The position numbers and the translations under genes were made by a program. A stretch of 64,000 nt of DNA from the NCBI RefSeq assembly GCF_000718165.1, contig NZ_JOEY01000017.1:62001-126000 (forward strand). The letters run 5' to 3'. Positions 25,545-35,000 of this stretch are shown piece by piece (the first letter of the stretch is position 1; every line of letters starts with the position of its first letter). This stretch comes from Streptomyces fulvoviolaceus (GTDB taxonomy: Bacteria > Actinomycetota > Actinomycetes > Streptomycetales > Streptomycetaceae). The notes beneath the pieces are model-generated. The model searched no databases and had not been told where the DNA came from. It worked only from the letters and a program-made list of their open reading frames with translations.

Positions 25545-26231
25545 TTAGCTGTCGCCGTCTTCGGGATCCTCGTAGTCCTCGTACTCCTCGGCAAGTCGAA
25601 GCCCGAGGTCGGATTCCCAGTCCAGCGCCCATTGGCGCAGCTCGGTGATCTCTTCTGGTTCCATCCCGTACGCCGCGAACTCCTCGTCGCTCACCCAGAC
25701 GACGCTCTCCAGCCGGTCGCGCAGCTCGCTCAGGTCGAACTCGGTCTGATCCCGCAGACCCAGCTGTTCGAGCTCGATCACGGAGTAGTACCGGCAGGCC
25801 GCATGTACGTCGATCACGTCCCGCGGCAGGCCACGATCACCGAGCGCGCGCACCTTCATGACCACGAGGTCCTCGAGATCGACCACCGGCCCGACATCCA
25901 TGGCAACGGGCCTGCGGGACAGCGCCTCTTTGAGGAGGCCGACCTCGCAGGCCTCCCTGCTGTCCGGGTCCGTGACGAGCAGCCGCGCCTTCAGCGGTCT
26001 GACGTCGACGACAGCGACCGTCCATCCCTTGCCGCGCAGTCCGTCCGCGAGGCGCGGCACGATGTCCGACATCGAGGCGGGGTGCCGAGTCGCGAAGTCC
26101 AGATCCTGGCTGAGGCGAGTGACCAGACCGTGCGCCTGTACGGCGTATCCACCGGCCAAGGCCAGCTCGTACTCCCCACCCGCGTCCAGCGCATCCGCCA
26201 GCAGACGGCGGTGCAGTTCGGGCAGCTTCAT
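25545..26231 (-). CDS. AbiEii/AbiGii-type nucleotidyltransferase
   Basis: 228-residue protein with a minimal nucleotidyltransferase core: LALAGGYAVQAHGL followed by SQDLDFAT gives the G-G-x-D-x-D pattern of DNA polymerase beta-like enzymes, at about residues 24-47. AbiEii toxins of type IV systems transfer nucleotides to tRNA acceptor ends and stop growth. A third acidic residue is probably in the segment after CEVGLLKEA. The C-terminus is very acidic (EEYEDYEDPEDGDS). The ATG at 26231 overlaps the stop of the upstream 116-residue gene (ATGA), the coupling expected of a toxin-antitoxin pair. The partner, however, lacks the winged-helix antitoxin fold of AbiEi. Toxin activity is inferred from the family. 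Confidence 0.75.
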   Translation of the reverse strand: MKLPELHRRLLADALDAGGEYELALAGGYAVQAHGLVTRLSQDLDFATRHPASMSDIVPRLADGLRGKGWTVAVVDVRPLKARLLVTDPDSREACEVGLLKEALSRRPVAMDVGPVVDLEDLVVMKVRALGDRGLPRDVIDVHAACRYYSVIELEQLGLRDQTEFDLSELRDRLESVVWVSDEEFAAYGMEPEEITELRQWALDWESDLGLRLAEEYEDYEDPEDGDS

Positions 26232-26578
26232 GCGGCGCCGGAGCGACGAAGCTCGGGAAAGGTGCCCTCCCACGTCTCGCGGACGCCACGTCCCAGCATC
26301 TTGCGCAGGATCGGCCAGTGGCGGACGAGATGGTCGCGGTTGAGGTAGTGCACGAAGTCGTCCCGGGAGCCGTTGTTGAGGACGATCCGGTACAGGCCCA
26401 GCAGCAGCTTCACGTCCCCGAGGCTGAAGACCCGCAGCCCGGACCACGCAAGCTCCAACGGAAGCTCGACCGACCCGCTCTCGGGGCCGGCCAGCTCGTC
26501 CAGCGTCGCCGGCAGCCGCTCCGTCCCATACCCCCAGCGGGAGGGCACTCTGCTGCTTCCGTCTGCGTTCTCGACCAC
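26228..26578 (-). CDS. Hypothetical partner of the AbiEii-type protein
   Basis: 116-residue protein of unknown function, overlapping the AbiEii gene start by four bases. It begins with a short polar segment, then LPATLDELAGPESGSVELP and LAWSGLRVFSLGDVKLLLGLYRIVLNNGS, and has a basic C-terminal half (HYLNRDHLVRHWPILRKMLGRG). I see no helix-turn-helix, so it is not a classical AbiEi antitoxin, although the gene order and coupling fit an antitoxin or scaffold role. GTG at 26578 is the first in-frame start after the last upstream sense-free region; it has no good ribosome-binding sequence. It lies 47 bases after the ATPase gene on the same strand, so all three may share a transcript. Confidence 0.65.
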   Translation of the reverse strand: MVENADGSSRVPSRWGYGTERLPATLDELAGPESGSVELPLELAWSGLRVFSLGDVKLLLGLYRIVLNNGSRDDFVHYLNRDHLVRHWPILRKMLGRGVRETWEGTFPELRRSGAA

Positions 26579-26625
26579 GACAGCAGTATGCCGGGCCCGT
26601 ACGACAGCCGCGGCCGGAGAGGCGA

Positions 26626-27108
26626 TCACGCGGCGACCCTCGCACCGCTCCCGGCCGACGGCCCGACCTCGCACCACAGCAGCTTCCCGCCCGCACCGAC
26701 GAGACCGTCCCCGAGCAGACAGCCACCCCACGCGTCTGCGTAATGGCAGACGAGGAACAGCCCACGCCCACCGACAGCCTCCGTCGGGACGGGGGCCAGT
26801 GGCCCCGGCCCCTTGTCGAAGGGAGGCGGGATGTGCGGGTTGGTGTCCCAGACGCTCACCCTCAGCCGGCCGGGGGCGATACCCCGCAGGCGCAGGGTCG
26901 CGGGCCCGGTCGAGTGCCGGTAGGCGTTCGTGACCAGCTCCGAGGTCAACAGCTCGGCAGGATCCTGCAGTTGGGACATGCCGTGGCCGACGAGAACGGC
27001 ACGCAACGTAACCCGGGCGATGCGCGCGGCGCGTGCGTCGTGGGGCAGTTGGAGGGCGTACGCCCAAGTTGGGGACCCTTCGCACTCCGACGGGGATACG
27101 GTGACCAT
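26626..27108 (-). CDS. RsbW-type ATP-binding protein (HATPase_c_2), WhiJ-locus partner
   Basis: 160-residue single-domain GHKL ATPase like the anti-sigma kinases RsbW and SpoIIAB. The N box is ELVTNAYRHS at about residue 56, the G1 box is VWDTNPHIPP at about 86, and the G2 box is GGRGLFLVCHYAD at about 113. Streptomyces genomes hold dozens of such short ATPases without a nearby sigma factor, often next to an XRE regulator and a DUF397 protein, as here. They are thought to act on the regulator or on SigB-like factors. ATG at 27108. It is divergent from the XRE gene; the shared 240-base region holds a palindrome (27254-27267). Confidence 0.85.
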   Translation of the reverse strand: MVTVSPSECEGSPTWAYALQLPHDARAARIARVTLRAVLVGHGMSQLQDPAELLTSELVTNAYRHSTGPATLRLRGIAPGRLRVSVWDTNPHIPPPFDKGPGPLAPVPTEAVGGRGLFLVCHYADAWGGCLLGDGLVGAGGKLLWCEVGPSAGSGARVAA

Positions 27109-27253
27109 GAACGCCTCCTGCGGTGGGGGGACTTGGTTCGCTCGACGGCCCGGCCGGGCGGTGGCTGTGCCGCGCGCGAGGTGCGGCGCGGTGCACTTCC
27201 GGCTTACCGGCAGGGCCGGTTGAGCGGTTCAGGTCTCACCATAGAGCGCCACA

Positions 27254-27267
27254 TGGAATACATTCCA
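27254..27267. promoter_or_regulatory. Inverted repeat in the divergent WhiJ-type promoter region
   Basis: TGGAATACATTCCA has six-base arms around AC, and a half-copy GGGAATGTA follows at about 27277. It lies 82-95 bases before the XRE start and 146 bases from the ATPase start. This position suits an operator for the XRE protein, but the binding is inferred. Confidence 0.45.
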
Positions 27268-27348
27268 CGAGAAGCAGGGAATGTAGCCCTTCTTGCCTTC
27301 GCGTGGGTGACCCCTCACGACATACGTACGAACGGGAAGTCGCAGCCG

Positions 27349-28203
27349 ATGCCGCAGCCAAGCCCCCTCCCCACCGCCCGGCGCCGCCGCCTCGGGGTCG
27401 AGTTGCGCAGGCTGCGCGAGCGGGCCGACCTCTCCGCCACCCAGGCCGCGGCACTGATCGGAGCCACCCAGTCACGGGTGAGCAACATCGAAGCGGGTCG
27501 CTACGGAGTGAGCGCCGAGCGCGTACGCACCATCGCCCGGCACTACGACTGCACCGACGAGCCCCTGATCGAGACCCTCGCCACGCTGACCGGCGAGCGC
27601 CGGCGCGGCTGGTGGGAGGAGTACCAGGACATCCTGTCCCTCCGCATGCTGGACCTCACCGAGGTCGAGCACCACGCCACCGCACTGCGCGTGGCGCACG
27701 TCATCAACATCCCCGGCCTACTGCAGACCACCGACCACGCCCGAGCCCTGTTCGGCCACACGGTGCCGCCGCTGAAGCCCCACGAGATCGAGCACCGAGT
27801 CTCGCACCGCATCAAGCGCCAGGAGATCCTGCACCGAGAACAACCCCCGCCCTACACGGCGATCATCCATGAGGCCGCGCTCCGCATGCGCTTCGGTGAC
27901 CGTGCCACCATCCGGGCCCAGCTCCACCACCTCAACGAGGTCGGCGAACTGGACCACGTCACGATCACCGTCATCCCCTTCGACAACGGACCGTTCCACA
28001 CCTCGGGACAAGGCATCGACTACTTCCACGGCCCGGTACAGCAACTCGACACCGTCCAGCTCGACACCGACCACGGAGCAGAACTCATCGACGCACCAGC
28101 CCAATTGGAGCGCTACCGCCAGATCCTGGACCGCGCCGAACGAGCAGCACTCCCCCCGGCGAAGTCCCGCGACTTCATCACCCAGCTCACTCAAGACCTC
28201 TGA
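27349..28203 (+). CDS. WhiJ-like XRE regulator with DUF5753 domain
   Basis: 284-residue DNA-binding protein. An N-terminal helix-turn-helix (about residues 15-70, LGVELRRLRERADLSATQAA then QSRVSNIEAGRYGVS) is joined to a C-terminal DUF5753 domain (about 95-280) with the family blocks IPGLLQTTDHARALF, RQEILHREQPPPYTAIIHEA and FDNGPFHTSGQGIDYFHGP. Regulators of this type, such as WhiJ, pair with a DUF397 protein encoded directly downstream and affect development or secondary metabolism. ATG at 27349 follows GGGAAG; the open frame extends upstream but through the operator region. The next gene begins 11 bases after the stop. Confidence 0.9.
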   Translation: MPQPSPLPTARRRRLGVELRRLRERADLSATQAAALIGATQSRVSNIEAGRYGVSAERVRTIARHYDCTDEPLIETLATLTGERRRGWWEEYQDILSLRMLDLTEVEHHATALRVAHVINIPGLLQTTDHARALFGHTVPPLKPHEIEHRVSHRIKRQEILHREQPPPYTAIIHEAALRMRFGDRATIRAQLHHLNEVGELDHVTITVIPFDNGPFHTSGQGIDYFHGPVQQLDTVQLDTDHGAELIDAPAQLERYRQILDRAERAALPPAKSRDFITQLTQDL

Positions 28204-28214
28204 AGGAGCCCACC

Positions 28215-28433
28215 ATGCCCGAACCGCACTGGCAAAAGTCCACATACAGCCAGGAGGCCTCCGCCTGCGTCTACCTCGCCACCACCCCCACCGGAACGAT
28301 CCTCCTCCGCGAAAGCGACGAACCCGAAACCATCCTCACCACCGGCCCCCACCAACTCGGCGCGTTGATATCCAGGCTCAGGGCCGATCATCTCGCTTCC
28401 AGTGCAGGACCCCGGGTGCGAACCCGCTCCTGA
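28215..28433 (+). CDS. DUF397 protein, partner of the WhiJ-like regulator, with a replaced C-terminus
   Basis: 72-residue small protein. The DUF397 hallmark is at the start (WQKSTYSQEASACVYLA, normally WxKSSYS...NCVEVA) and continues with ILLRESDEP. AAGGAG overlaps the stop of the XRE gene, so the pair is co-translated. After about residue 52 the sequence (RLRADHLASSAGPRVRTRS) no longer looks like the family, and from 28395 the DNA becomes an integrase remnant. The true 3' end was therefore probably lost and the last 10-20 residues come from joined DNA. Such proteins are thought to modulate the XRE partner; whether this version still works is uncertain. Confidence 0.78.
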   Translation: MPEPHWQKSTYSQEASACVYLATTPTGTILLRESDEPETILTTGPHQLGALISRLRADHLASSAGPRVRTRS

Positions 28434-28767
28434 TTGACCGCAACGGCAACTGGAGTACCGCACCAATTCACCACTCTATGCATGGCAGAACGGTCGACCC
28501 GACAAACTTCACCCGCGCCTTCACGACACTCCTCCGCAAGGCCTGCCTCCTTCGTATCCGCTTCCATGACCTCCGCCATTCGACCGCCACTTTGCTCCTG
28601 GAGCAGAGGGCCGAACTCTTCGTGATCAAGGAACTCCTCGGCACGCCCACATCGGCGTCACCGCCATCGTCTACGCCCACGTCCGGCTCCGCCTCCAGTG
28701 CGACGCCATCGATCTTCTTGGTAATGCCCTCCGCAAGCCCGACTTTTCGAGCACCGAAGGTCCTTGA
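28395..28767 (+). pseudogene. C-terminal remnant of a tyrosine site-specific integrase, one-base frameshift
   Basis: The first frame reads DPTNFTRAFTTLLRKACL then FHDLRHSTATLLLEQ, the box II H-x-x-R of tyrosine recombinases, and VIKELLG. At 28641-28643 one C is missing from GGC(C)AC. The next frame then gives AHIGVTAIVYAHVRLRLQ, with the catalytic tyrosine codon at 28672, and ends at the stop 28765-28767. The N-terminal core-binding half is absent. It is thus a truncated, frameshifted integrase from an integrated plasmid or phage. It is fused to the end of the DUF397 gene and abuts the toxin-immunity genes, marking a place where mobile DNA entered. Confidence 0.8.
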
Positions 28768-28779
28768 TTCGAACACGCG

Positions 28780-29055
28780 TCAGCGCAGAAGTGAACGCAT
28801 CCGCTGCACAATTTCCGCCGCCCCCGCTTGCACTTGAGCATCACTAAGCGTGCCCGGGATTGGGTCACCTTCACCCGCATAGTGATCATGCGCCAGATAA
28901 AACAGGTCAGTGGCCAACTGATAGTGGTCGGGCGACGGATAAGATCCCGAATAGTGCTTGTACAGGGGAAGGCACACAGTCGAAAAATCAACTGCCGACA
29001 GCCTGCCCTCTGCAACCGCAGAGGCAAGCACCAGGAACGGCTCTAGCTTGGCCAT
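28780..29055 (-). CDS. Colicin D immunity-like protein (immunity for the RHS toxin)
   Basis: 91-residue mostly helical acidic protein. Its pattern (FLVLASAVAEGRLSAVDF, then CLPLYKHYSG, LATDLFYLAHDHY and a final AAEIVQRMRSLLR) resembles the colicin D immunity protein, which also has an ASK-I-AIEFSE helix, an ELF helix and a C-terminal LEKF helix (comparison from memory). The ATG at 29055 shares one base with the TAA of the RHS toxin gene (TAATG), so toxin and immunity are made together. It should bind and block the C-terminal tRNase domain in the producing cell. GC content is visibly lower than in surrounding genes. Confidence 0.78.
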   Translation of the reverse strand: MAKLEPFLVLASAVAEGRLSAVDFSTVCLPLYKHYSGSYPSPDHYQLATDLFYLAHDHYAGEGDPIPGTLSDAQVQAGAAEIVQRMRSLLR

Positions 29056-32000
29056 TACAGCTTCCCATGCATCGTCAAGTACCAGAACTGGTCTGATCCT
29101 GGATCGGATTTCCAGGCGCCTAGCATCTTTCCACTATCGAGGTCAACAGATACGTGGCGCCCTGAATTCAAATCCACATAATGCCGAGCCGGGGTTCCCC
29201 GATAGGTTCCCGCGATCTGAACGTTCCCAGGATTCTTCACAAAGTCCCCTATCGCGCCAACGAATGCTTGCTTGGTCGCCTTGCTTTCTTTCCCCATGAT
29301 TCCGAAGTCTTCAGCGTGCTTGAAGTGGTGGGGAATGCTGTTCGAATCAATCCACGCAGATCCACAGCCGGGACCACTGTTATGCACAAGAACTGGAGTG
29401 TCCCCGGCGAGTACATAGTACGTATGCAGGTCATCAACGGTGAGGTTGTACGTACGGGCATGCTTGGTGAAGGAGCGGTTGCCGGTGACGATGACGGTGG
29501 CACCCTCGTCCGTGAGGAGGGTCATGCCCGGCTTCAGGGATCCCGCTTCGACCCAGTTCCCCTCCGACGGGGACCAGAACGGGTGCTCGAACGTGGCCGT
29601 CAGCTTCTCGATGCCGTCATCTGTTGCGATGGACAGCTCGTTGAAGTGCTTGTCGTGCTCGGTGATGATGAGACGCGTGACTTTTCTGGGGCCGGACTCG
29701 CCTGTGCGAGGATCTGCGGCCTTGACCTCGTCACCAACTCTGATGTCCTCGATGTCCTTGGTACTGCCGTCAGCCATGAGGACGTCAGTACCGGCCAGGA
29801 AGCACTGAGTGCATCCTCCTGCTATGCCCTTACCTGGTCGGCCACCGATGGTTATTCGCCCCGCGCCCGGCCCGTCCGACGGGCCACCAATTGCGCTGGT
29901 CGCTGCAGCCATTCCCATCGACATATTGTGGAAGTTCGTCATCACGGCTCGGGGACACGACTTCATGGCCCAGCAGACGTTGAGCCCCCAATAACCGAGT
30001 TGCTGCTGCGCTCCATCCGGGTTTGTTTCATCTGTCAAATATCCCGGAAGGACACCATTGGTCGACCGGACGGTATGCACATATGCGTAGAAGCGGTCAA
30101 TGAACTCGTCCCGCCCCTTCCACTTCGTCGGGATACTGACGCCCGGAAATATCTCTGTGGGGTCGTAGTTGTAGCTACTGCTCGGACCGTTGCAGGACGT
30201 GCACGGTTTCTCCCCCTTGCGCTGACCCGTATAGCCCGCACGTTTCCCGTCTCCTGCAACGGGATAGCCGTCTCCGCAGATGTCTCGTCTGCACAAACCC
30301 GACGGGTCGCTGAAGCTGACAGGGCTGTTGCTGGAGTACGCATACCCGTTCATCTGGAGCGGGTCCGCGATGACGAGGAGCGGGTCGGCGGACAGAAAAC
30401 GACCCGAGTTCTGGTCGTACTCGCGAGCGCCAATGTGCGTCAGGCCGGTCGCCGTGTCGTCGATGCCCACGCCCAGGTAGCTGCGCTTGTTTGGCCAGGC
30501 GGTCGGCTTGGTGCCGCGGACCTCGCCGTACGGCTTGAAGGCGCGGCGGGTGACGGTCTGGCCGGAGGCCATGTCCACCGAGGTGTTGGCGGTGCCCAGG
30601 TGGTCGGCCAGCAGGACGCTGAGCTTGTGGCCCGTCGTCGAGCCGTTGGTCGTGGTGCGGACGACCGTAGGGGCGCCGGCCTGGCCGTAGGAGCGTGAGG
30701 CCTTGGTGATCGTGCCCGTCGAGTCCGTCGTGAGTTCCGTCTCGCCCAGGTACAGGGTCGAGCCCGACGGCGAGTTCTCCAGCAGGCGGTTGCCGTCGGC
30801 GTCGTAGACGTAGGTCGTCTTCTTGCCGTCGTCCGTGATGGAGTCGAGCTTGTTCTCGGGTGTCCAGACCAGGTTCTGGGTGGTGTTGTACAGGTCCCGG
30901 ACCTCGGTGTTGCCCGTGGCGTCGTAGGTGTAGGACCCGCCCTTGCCCGACGGGTTGGAGCTGACCCACGCCATCGTGTGCGGCTGCGTCTTGTACGCCG
31001 GGGTGGTCGGCGTCGCGGCAACCGTCTTGCCGTAGCCGTACGTGTACGTGACGTCCTGCTCGGTCATCGTCGCCCGGTTGCCGAGCCAGTCGAAGGTGAA
31101 CGACTGGCGGTAGGCGGTCGTGCCCGTCGAGACCGTGGCCGCGTCGGGGGCCGCCGCCGAGAGCGTCGAGCTCAGCGTGCTGTCCGGGCTGGTCGAGTCC
31201 GTCGCCGCGTCCGGGGCGTCGGTCACCGGGCCCGACGAGGTCGCGTAGTCGGTGCGGTGGCCCCAGGCTGTGCCGTTCGCCGCCTTGCAGCCGGTGCCGT
31301 TGCCGGCCGGGGTGACGCTCGACGTCCAGGCGTGCACCAGCTCGCCCAGCACGTCGTAGGTGAAGCACTGGGTGTCCCAGGTTCCCGTTGCCGGGTCACC
31401 GAGTTGACGAGTGTTGGAGGTGATGGTGCCGGATGTGTCGTAGGAGTAGTAGCTGTCTGTGATGCGGTGCGGGTCGGCCGTCTCGCGGTCCGCGACCGTG
31501 CGCTGGAGGCGGCCGGTGTGCGGGTCGACGAAGTTCGTCGTCCAGACGCGATAGGGCTGGGATCCGGAGACGGTGCGCAGGACCTCGCCGTAGGGCGAGT
31601 AGGTGGCGTCGGCCGTGTACCAGGTCTGACCCGACGTCGACTCCACCAGGCCGTCGCCGTTGTAGCGGGTGACGACCTTCTCCTGCGTCAGGCCGCCCAC
31701 GGCGGGCAGCGTGACCGACTGCGGCTTGCCCGTCGGCGTGTAGGTGTAGGCGTAGGAGTACTTGCCGGACAGGCCGGTGGTCATCGAGTTGGCCGGGATC
31801 TCCGTCTCGCTGCCGGTGACGTGGTACTCGGCGTCGTAACCCGTGACGCGGTTGATGTAGTCGCCAGTATCCGTGTGGCGCTTGGTACTTGACGGCTGGC
31901 CGATGCCGCCCGACGCCTCGTCGTAGGCGTATTCCCTGACCGGGGTGGCGTTCGCCGAGTCCAGCCGTACGTACTTCACGCGTCCCAGGACGTCGTACTC

Positions 32001-35000
32001 GGTGAAGGTCTCCCGCTGGCGTGCGTTCTTCACCCAGTTGGGGCGGTCGGCCGCGTCGTACGCCGTCTCCGTGGTGCCGGTGTCGGGGTCGGTCGCGGAC
32101 GTCACCCGGGCGCGGGCGTCGTAGGTGTACGACCAGATGTTGCCCGCCGGGTCGGTGACCTTGACGCGGTTGCCGCGGGCGTCGTACTCGTAGGTGGTCG
32201 TGCGACCTGCGGACGAGCCGGAGTCGTCCTGGGTGTAGTGCTTGAGGGACGTGACCCGGCCCAGCGCGTCGTGGTACATCCGCGTTCTCGGTGCCGTCGA
32301 TCCCACCGGGTTCACGTACGTGCTGGTCAGGCTGTACGTGGTGTACGTCGCGTACTTGTAGTCACCGCTGTGGTAGACCGACGCCCGGACCTCGCGCTCC
32401 AGGCCGTCGTAGCGGTACTTGGTCCAACTGGGGATCAGCGACAGCGACCTGGGGGCGAAGAGGCTCGCGGTCGGCTCGCTCTTCGCCAGGTACCCGCTGG
32501 TCTTCTTGTCGACGAGGCCGTGGTCGTTGTACGTGGTGTCCACGATGATCCGGCCGGGGCCGTGGGCCTCGGTCTGTGTCTGGACCTCGCGTGCCAGGCC
32601 GTCGAAGAGAGTGACGCCCGTGCTGTAGGAGCCGTCGTCCTTCAGGGCCTTGACGATCACCGCGGCCGGTTTGTTCTCCGAGGCCGTGGCTGTCGCGGGC
32701 TGGTAGTCGATCGTCACGCTGGGCGACTTGCCGTCCGAGCGGGACGGGGACCAGCCCTTCACCAGGCGGCCCAGAGCGTCGTACTCGTTGCGCGTCACAC
32801 GGCCGTTGGGGTCGGTGGACGACAGCGCGAGCCCTCGTCCGGGGTCGAAGGTCGTGGTGGTGGTCTGGCTCTTGGCGTTGATCGACTTCACCTGGGTGAC
32901 CGGGCCGCCCGCGTCGGCGGGGGTGTACTGGCTCTCGGTCGTGCCGGTGCCGGGAGCCGTGACCGTGCGCACCCGGCCCAGTGGGTCGTACGTCGTCCTG
33001 GTCCCGAGCGAGTACGCCGTGCCGGCGCCGTCGATCTCGGCCTTCAAGGTGACCATGCCCTTGGTCGGCGTGGCCTCGTAGGCCAGGTCGTCGTAGCTGT
33101 ACTGCGCTGCCGACTTGAGCTTGGTGGCCGGGTCGGCCGCGGAGTAACCCGCACAGGACGTGCCTGTGCTGCGCTGCTCCTTGGGCAGGCCTATCAGCCA
33201 GGCCGTGGTGTTATGCAGGTACTTCGTGACGGTGCATGTCTGGTCGGACAGGGTCTCGCCGGTCCCGTTGGGCTTTACCACGGCCGTCTCGACCTGGACG
33301 GGCAGCCCGTAGGTGTCGTCGACAGTCGTAAGCGTGCGTACGGCGCGCCAGCTCTCGTCGTCCACCGTCTGGATCTCGTCCGTGCGCTTGACGCCGGTGC
33401 GATGGGCGAGCAACGGGTCCGCGGTGGTGCCGTCCTCGTTCTCGCGGGCTCGGGACGCGGTCTGCTTCGACCAGGGGTAGTTCAGGGTTCGCTTGAGTTG
33501 CTGGCCGTCGGAATCGCGGTAGGTGATGGTCTCCGCCGTCATGCCGGCGTACTGCGGCGCGTCGTCCGCAAGGAGCGTGTATGTGCTCTTGGAGTCCTTG
33601 ACCTCACCGCCGATGCCCTGGAAGTACCGGGTCATCGAGCGGGACTGGGTCTGCGGGTCACCCTGCTCGGATATCGACTTGGCGCCCTTGGTGACCTCGA
33701 CCTGCCGGTAGCCACGCCAGTCGCTGTAGGTACGCAGCGCGGGGCGGGTGAACTCGTCGTCGGTCTTGGCCCAGGCCGATCCGTCGTATCTGTACTTCGT
33801 CGTGACCGGCACGCCGTGCGAGGTGACCTTGTCGGTCTCGGTCACTGAGTCGACGACGTACTTGTTGAACCACACCTTCGCCGGGGTCTTGTCGTCGCCG
33901 TCGGGCGACCAACGCACCGGGTAGCAGGTGCCGTTGCTCTTCCCCTTGTCCTCCGCGGGCTCGGTCGCGCAACCGCCCGTGTACTCGACCTCGATGTCGC
34001 CGCCGTACTCGGTGGAGACCGTGCCGATGCGGGGGCGGGTGAAGCCGGGGCGTTGATCGGTCTTGCTCCTCGGCACCAGGTTGGGCAGCTGGCGGTCCTT
34101 CAGGCGGGCGTGCAGGGGTGCGGTGGAGCCGACGGTGTACGGCGCGAAGCTGATGCCGTTCTCGGACTGGAGGGTGCCGGTGGTGTCACCGGGCGCATAG
34201 CCGGTGCGGGTGATGGAGTTGAGCCACAGGCCGGGAGAGGTGTCGTACCAGTCAGCCGGGAAGGACTGACGGAGGGTGTACTTGTCGACCAGGCCCAGGC
34301 CTGTCTGGCCCGCGCGAGCCGCCTTCGTCGTCACCGTGTCCAGGCGCATCTGCGTCCAGAAGGAGGGGAACGGCGGGCAGAGCTTGGAGCTGGACTTGCA
34401 GTTGAGGTTGCCGGGGGTGTCCCACCACGGGCGGTAGGCGCCCGGGTCGTCGGTCTTGGCGAAGTTGGCCGAGGTGCAGGCCGTTTCCGACTTGAGGCAG
34501 CGCTGCTTGACGTTGAAGTCCACAGTCGCCGACGGTTTGGTCAGGCTGTCCGGACGCATGCCGTACTCGACCGAGGTCGGGTAGGCGTAACGGTCGTACT
34601 GCTCGGGCGACTTGAACTTCTTGCGGACGGCGTAGTAGTTCGTCTCCTGCGTCCAGTTGACGATCATCGTGTTGCCGTGGACGTCGACGATCTTGTCCAG
34701 ACCCCAGCGCCAGGCCTGCTGCTTGCCCGCGCCGCAGCGGGAGTCGGCGAAGGCGGTGGCATTGCAGGGCTCGCCCGGGTGGTTGCCGAAGACCGGCGCG
34801 GTGGAGACGGAGTTGGTGGTGGCGTGCCCGCCGCCGACGCTGTTCTGGCCGTAGTAGTACTGGGTGCCGTCCTTGGTGGTGACGACCCAGTACTCACCGT
34901 TGTTGTCGTCGTTGGTGCCACCGACGCGGTGTTCGACGCGGGTGCCGTCGTCCTGCTGGGGACGGTAGACCTCGGTGTCCTTCTCCGGATCGCTCCCGGA

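Noticed and set aside
28395..28440. tRNA-like GGTGCGAACCC at the DUF397/integrase junction
   Set aside because: No acceptor or anticodon stems can be formed around it; it is explained by the integrase reading frame.
28750..28770. tRNA T-arm-like TTCGAA near the integrase stop as an attachment site
   Set aside because: The flanking bases do not pair as a T stem and no second copy is visible in the window.
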